Source of the DNA: Actinomycetes bacterium
Lineage (GTDB): Bacteria; Actinomycetota; Acidimicrobiia; Acidimicrobiales; RAAP-2
Direction of reading: 5' to 3'
Length of the DNA stretch: 7,114 nucleotides
NCBI GenBank assembly: GCA_021805305.1
Contig: JAJZFO010000152.1
Location: 1 to 7,114, forward strand
Below are positions 6,084 to 7,114 of the stretch, piece after piece. Within the stretch, counting starts at the first letter, position 1, and each line of letters opens with the position of its first letter. A program made the position numbers and the translations under genes. The notes below the pieces were generated by a model. It saw only the letters and a list, made by a program, of their open reading frames with translations, ran no database searches and was not told the DNA's origin.

Positions 6084-6977
6084 ATGGCCGGTGGACAAGA
6101 ACGGATTCTGCGTCGACGTATTAAGTCGGTGCAAGCCACCCGAAAGATCACCAAGGCGATGGAACTCATCGCGGCGTCGCAGATCGCCCGCTCCCAGGCG
6201 CGCATCGTCGCCAATCGACCCTACCGTCGCGGGATGCAGCGCATCATCGCCGAAGCGGCGGCCGCGGACCCGCGCGCGGCGCGCAAGATGCTCGCCACGC
6301 CCGACCAGGTCGACACCGCCATCGTCGTGGTGGTCGTCGGGGACCGCGGACTCTCGGGACCCTACAACTCCTCGGCGTTGCGCGCCGGTGACCGTCTGGT
6401 GCACATGCTCCAGCACCAGGGCACGCGGGTGCGCCTGGTCACCGTGGGCAAGAAGGCCCCGGCCTTCTTCCGGTTCCGCGGCATCGAGGTGGAGCAGAGC
6501 TTCACCGGCTTCGCTGATCGACCGACCTTCGCCGACGCTCGCGCGGTGGCCAGTGCGATCGCGGCGCCCTTCGTCACGGGCGAGGCCCAACAGGTGCTGC
6601 TGGTCTCCACCCGTTTCCACTCCGCCGGCAGTCAGAGCGTCGAGGTCGAGCAATTGCTGCCCCTCTCGATGCCCGCCGACCTCGAGGTCAAGCCCAGCAC
6701 CGGACTCAAGGGCTACACCGAGTTCGAACCCGAGGTGGAGCAGTTGTTGACCGAGCTCGCGCCGCGCGCGCTCGAGAGTGAGATCTTCTCGGCGCTCCTC
6801 GAAGGCGCCGCGTCGTTTCACACGTCCCAGCAGCGAGCGATGGCGGCCGCCACTGACAACGCCGATGAACTCGGGCAGACCTTGTCGCGAATTATGAACC
6901 GAGCCCGTCAGGACTCGATCACCACCGAAATCATGGAAATCGTGGGCGGCGCGGAAGCGCTCCGCTCGGGAAAGTGA
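6084..6977 (+). CDS. atpG: F1Fo ATP synthase subunit gamma (central rotor shaft)
   Basis: A 297-residue protein. The N-terminal helix has ILRRRIKSVQATRKITKAMELIAAS (from 8), the family signature. The central Rossmann-like domain contains IVVVVVGDRGLSGPYN (80-95), where most family members have SDRGLCGGFN, so S-to-G and G-to-P changes are seen in the loop. The C-terminal helix has AMAAATDNADEL (252-263) and ITTEIMEIVGGAEAL (279-293), the most conserved part of gamma. The N- and C-terminal helices form the coiled coil that rotates inside alpha3beta3 and sits on the c-ring. The length is near the E. coli size. The acidic surface loop inserted in mycobacterial gamma near residue 165 is absent: FVTGEAQQVLLVSTRF (163-178) runs straight through. 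It starts at ATG 6084 with a strong AGGAGG. Confidence 0.96.
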   Translation: MAGGQERILRRRIKSVQATRKITKAMELIAASQIARSQARIVANRPYRRGMQRIIAEAAAADPRAARKMLATPDQVDTAIVVVVVGDRGLSGPYNSSALRAGDRLVHMLQHQGTRVRLVTVGKKAPAFFRFRGIEVEQSFTGFADRPTFADARAVASAIAAPFVTGEAQQVLLVSTRFHSAGSQSVEVEQLLPLSMPADLEVKPSTGLKGYTEFEPEVEQLLTELAPRALESEIFSALLEGAASFHTSQQRAMAAATDNADELGQTLSRIMNRARQDSITTEIMEIVGGAEALRSGK

Positions 6978-6984
6978 GAAACAA

Positions 6985-7114
6985 ATGACCATGGCCCCTG
7001 AAAAGACCACTCTCGAGACGGGTCGCGTCGTCGCGATCGCCGGACCGGTGGTGGACGTCGAGTTCCCGCCGCACTCGCTGCCCGAGATCAACCACGCCGT
7101 TGAGATGGACATCG
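6985..7114 (+). CDS. atpD: F1Fo ATP synthase subunit beta, N-terminal part (partial)
   Basis: The first 43 codons of the catalytic beta subunit; the gene continues past the right edge. The start of the N-terminal beta-barrel is visible, with GRVVAIAGPVVDVEFPP (13-29) followed by LPEINHAVEM, typical of beta (G-x-V-x-x-I-x-G-P-V-V-D-V-x-F). P-loop and catalytic residues are outside the window. Two in-frame ATGs are possible, 6985 and 6991. The first is seven bases after the atpG stop, with GGGAAAG (6968-6974) ten bases upstream, so it is preferred, though this ribosome site is weak. Translational coupling to atpG is likely, and the gene order alpha-gamma-beta is the usual one. The next gene should be atpC (epsilon). 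Confidence 0.95.
   Translation, partial: MTMAPEKTTLETGRVVAIAGPVVDVEFPPHSLPEINHAVEMDI

Noticed and set aside
4901..6214. 437-codon open frame on the - strand across atpA
   Set aside because: It is a shadow of the alpha gene caused by codon bias. The low-complexity translation has no recognisable motif and spans the atpA-atpG junction.
6039..7112. 357-codon open frame on the - strand across atpG and atpD
   Set aside because: It is opposite two clearly conserved genes and has no motif or credible ribosome site.

Overview
The window is a dense, one-strand, GC-rich gene block carrying most of an F-type (F1Fo) ATP synthase operon. All genes read on the + strand, with gaps of 0 to about 64 bases. 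Gene order is glyA (3' end only), wecA-like glycosyl-1-phosphate transferase, atpZ-like, atpI, atpB (a), atpE (c), atpF (b), atpH (delta), atpA (alpha), atpG (gamma), atpD (beta, 5' end only). The epsilon gene atpC would be expected just past the right edge but is not in the window. No tRNA, rRNA, CRISPR array, insertion sequence or phage gene is visible, and no stretch over 300 bases lacks a gene.

The source looks like an actinomycete-type bacterium (Actinomycetota). The reasons are strong G/C bias at third codon positions, the linkage glyA - wecA/rfe - atpI - atpBEFHAGD that I know from this phylum, an elongated delta subunit with a duplicated N-terminal domain, and a c subunit that aligns without gaps to the mycobacterial one as I remember it. 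Several mycobacterial specialities are absent: a b-delta fusion, a C-terminal extension on alpha, and an extra loop in gamma. It is therefore probably not a mycobacterium. A deeper actinobacterial lineage such as Acidimicrobiia is possible, but this is a guess.

Positions 1-1278 hold the end of serine hydroxymethyltransferase and an integral-membrane sugar-phosphate transferase for cell-envelope polymers. Positions 1275-1943 hold two small membrane proteins (AtpZ and AtpI types) that serve as assembly or ion-related accessories of the Fo sector. Positions 1940-3602 encode the membrane motor and stator stalk (a, c, b). Positions 3605-7114 encode the catalytic head and central stalk (delta, alpha, gamma, start of beta). 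Start/stop overlaps (wecA/atpZ, atpI/atpB) and very short gaps indicate translational coupling within one transcript.

Most of the window is conserved housekeeping sequence, and I see no new system in it. The points worth a second look are: the tandem OSCP domain in AtpH; Met71 in the c subunit at the position equivalent to mycobacterial Ala63, a bedaquiline-susceptibility site; a strong stem-loop directly after the atpE stop codon; a promoter-like AT-rich patch at the end of atpI; and the mixed presence and absence of mycobacterial-type regulatory extensions.
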